The position numbers and the translations under genes were made by a program. DNA of 64,000 nucleotides from Ahaetulla prasina (Eukaryota; Chordata; Lepidosauria; Squamata; Colubridae): assembly GCF_028640845.1 (NCBI RefSeq), contig NC_080540.1:216735300-216799299 (forward strand), in the 5' to 3' direction. Below, piece after piece: positions 62,778-64,000 of this stretch (positions are counted from its first letter, which is position 1; each line of letters starts with the position of its first letter). Under the pieces are notes generated by a model that made no database searches, had not been told where the DNA came from, and saw nothing but the letters and a program-made list of their open reading frames with translations.

Positions 62778-63825
62778 CAACCTTTTTAATAAGATGTCAT
62801 CTCATTTCTGGTTATTGCATTCATTCAGAATTTTTTTTTAAAAAAAATATTTTCTCCTCTTCTGTATTTCATATGTTTTCCCCTCCCCTCACTTTGTAAA
62901 CACTCTAGTGTGCCAGAAAGTTAGTTTTTAATAGCTCTGGATGCCAACAGCCACTACACTTATTATATTTTACTGTCCCGAAAGCAATGCAACGCATTGT
63001 GTACTAGTGATTCTGAGTACAAAACAAACAATACTGCATGAAATTGCAGTAATATCCTGCTCTGTGGAGCAAGCACATGAAGGAAATGTTTGAAAACCAT
63101 GCTGCCAGCATCAAAACTCAATTAAGGGTATATGTAATCTGAGATTCACTAAACTAGCTTGTAACTCTGCAGGCTTAGGGTATGAACATGGATCATTCTA
63201 AATCGCCTCCAAATTGCAACTCTTAATATGACAGTAGGGATAGATTTTTAATGTAAGGGATCTGATTATGTCAAGTGAAAAAAAAAAGAAAAAAATGTTG
63301 CATGTCTATGAAACATTTCAAAGGGAAGGACATTTAATCTGAACTTGTGGAGTTAAGTTGCTAGTATATGAATTAAAATGTAGGTTTAATTATGAATGAG
63401 AAGATTAACGTGTGTCAAAAATTATGAATTGGTTTGATGTTCAGCAGTTTGAGATGTTGTGTTTCACTGAATACTGAATATTGATATTCAGTATTCACTG
63501 AATACTGGTAAAGAACAAGAATTTTGGGGAGGAGGGCAGAGTGGTAGCTTATACAAGATTTTGTATGAATGTAAACCAGAAAAAAGTAACATGGATGGAA
63601 GGATAGGCACAAGACAAAAAAAAATGTGATTGGACCATTTGAAGTCCCAAAAATGAATGAGGATGATTATTGTTTGGTGCAGATCCACTTGGAAAAAGAA
63701 TATTTTGTCTAGAATAAATTGTATAAGTGGATTCATGTGTAAATAGAATGGCAAAGTAATTCATATGAATGTAAAAACATGATTAGTTTTATTATTTAAG
63801 ATAAAGTTTTAGAAAATTTATTTAT
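62778..63825. other. Unique AT-rich DNA
   Basis: Contains a short palindrome at 63468-63497 (14-bp arms, 2-base spacer). No gene or repeat family recognised. Confidence 0.5.
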
Positions 63826-64000
63826 TTATTTATTTATTTAATTTGATTTTTATACCGCCCTTCTCCCGAAGGACTCAGGGCGGTGTACAGGCAAAATAAA
63901 AACAACAATACAAATATACACAATTTAAATACCCCTAAAAAACTTATTCAAAATTGGCCTGATATTAAAAATCATCATCAATTAAAATCCCATTTAAAAT
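63826..64000 (-). mobile_element. L2 LINE 3' end (minus), runs off the window
   Basis: TTTA tail, then TATACCGCCCTTCTCCCGAA and ACTCAGGGCGG are the reverse of the L2 3' terminus, as at 39372 and 40808. The ORF would lie beyond 64000. Confidence 0.92.

Noticed and set aside
62431..62899. 136-137 codon proline/serine-rich frames
   Set aside because: Translation of a CCTT/CCCT tract.

Overview
This 64 kb window is vertebrate nuclear DNA made almost entirely of transposable elements, microsatellites and AT-rich unique sequence. I found no host protein-coding gene, rRNA or functional tRNA gene that I can defend. The repeat content points to a squamate reptile, most likely a snake. It contains a Sauria-type tRNA SINE with its ACCTTT tail, a BovB-type 3' tail, and L2, CR1 and L1 remnants. 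It also contains a LINE family whose 3' ends run into long pentanucleotide arrays (ATTCT and variants), plus GATA/GACA (Bkm-type) arrays. The species call is inference from these families, not from a gene.

Layout. 1-550 is a degenerate hexanucleotide minisatellite. 0.5-12 kb is mostly unique DNA with a solo LTR inside a hAT element, a TA-flanked MITE split by a LINE, SINEs, a two-copy dispersed repeat and a 78-bp near-perfect palindrome. 12.8-18 kb is a rearranged L1 locus: the ORF2 C-terminal region is present three times, followed by a near-identical 0.56 kb direct duplication. 18.5-30.4 kb alternates DNA transposons, CR1 fragments, two more LTRs and several hAT MITEs. 31-38.2 kb holds CR1, L1 and foldback elements. 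39-42.8 kb holds L2 copies, including one L2 inserted in another, and a 73-bp interstitial telomeric array. 43.5-46.7 kb is a cluster of hAT elements and SINEs. 47-55.1 kb is LINE-dense: a reverse-transcriptase remnant with only two in-frame stops, and a host LINE interrupted by a hAT MITE and by a 3 kb CR1. 55-64 kb is mostly unique, with one three-layer nest (CR1, then BovB-type tail, then hAT), two GATA arrays, a second copy of a TA-flanked MITE and the edge of another L2.

How the parts relate. Nothing here works as a pathway. What can be read is insertion history. Target-site duplications are visible for many elements: 8 bp for hAT, 5 bp for LTRs, 9-10 bp for two LINE events. They fix boundaries and the order of insertion. 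The best-supported result is a large group of non-autonomous hAT elements that share CAG-GGTG-type ends, carry unrelated interiors and lie in all the other repeat classes. The second is the repeated link between LINE 3' ends and pentanucleotide arrays.

Limits: repeat family names come from recognised motifs, not a database search. Edges without a visible duplication are approximate to about 10-30 bases.
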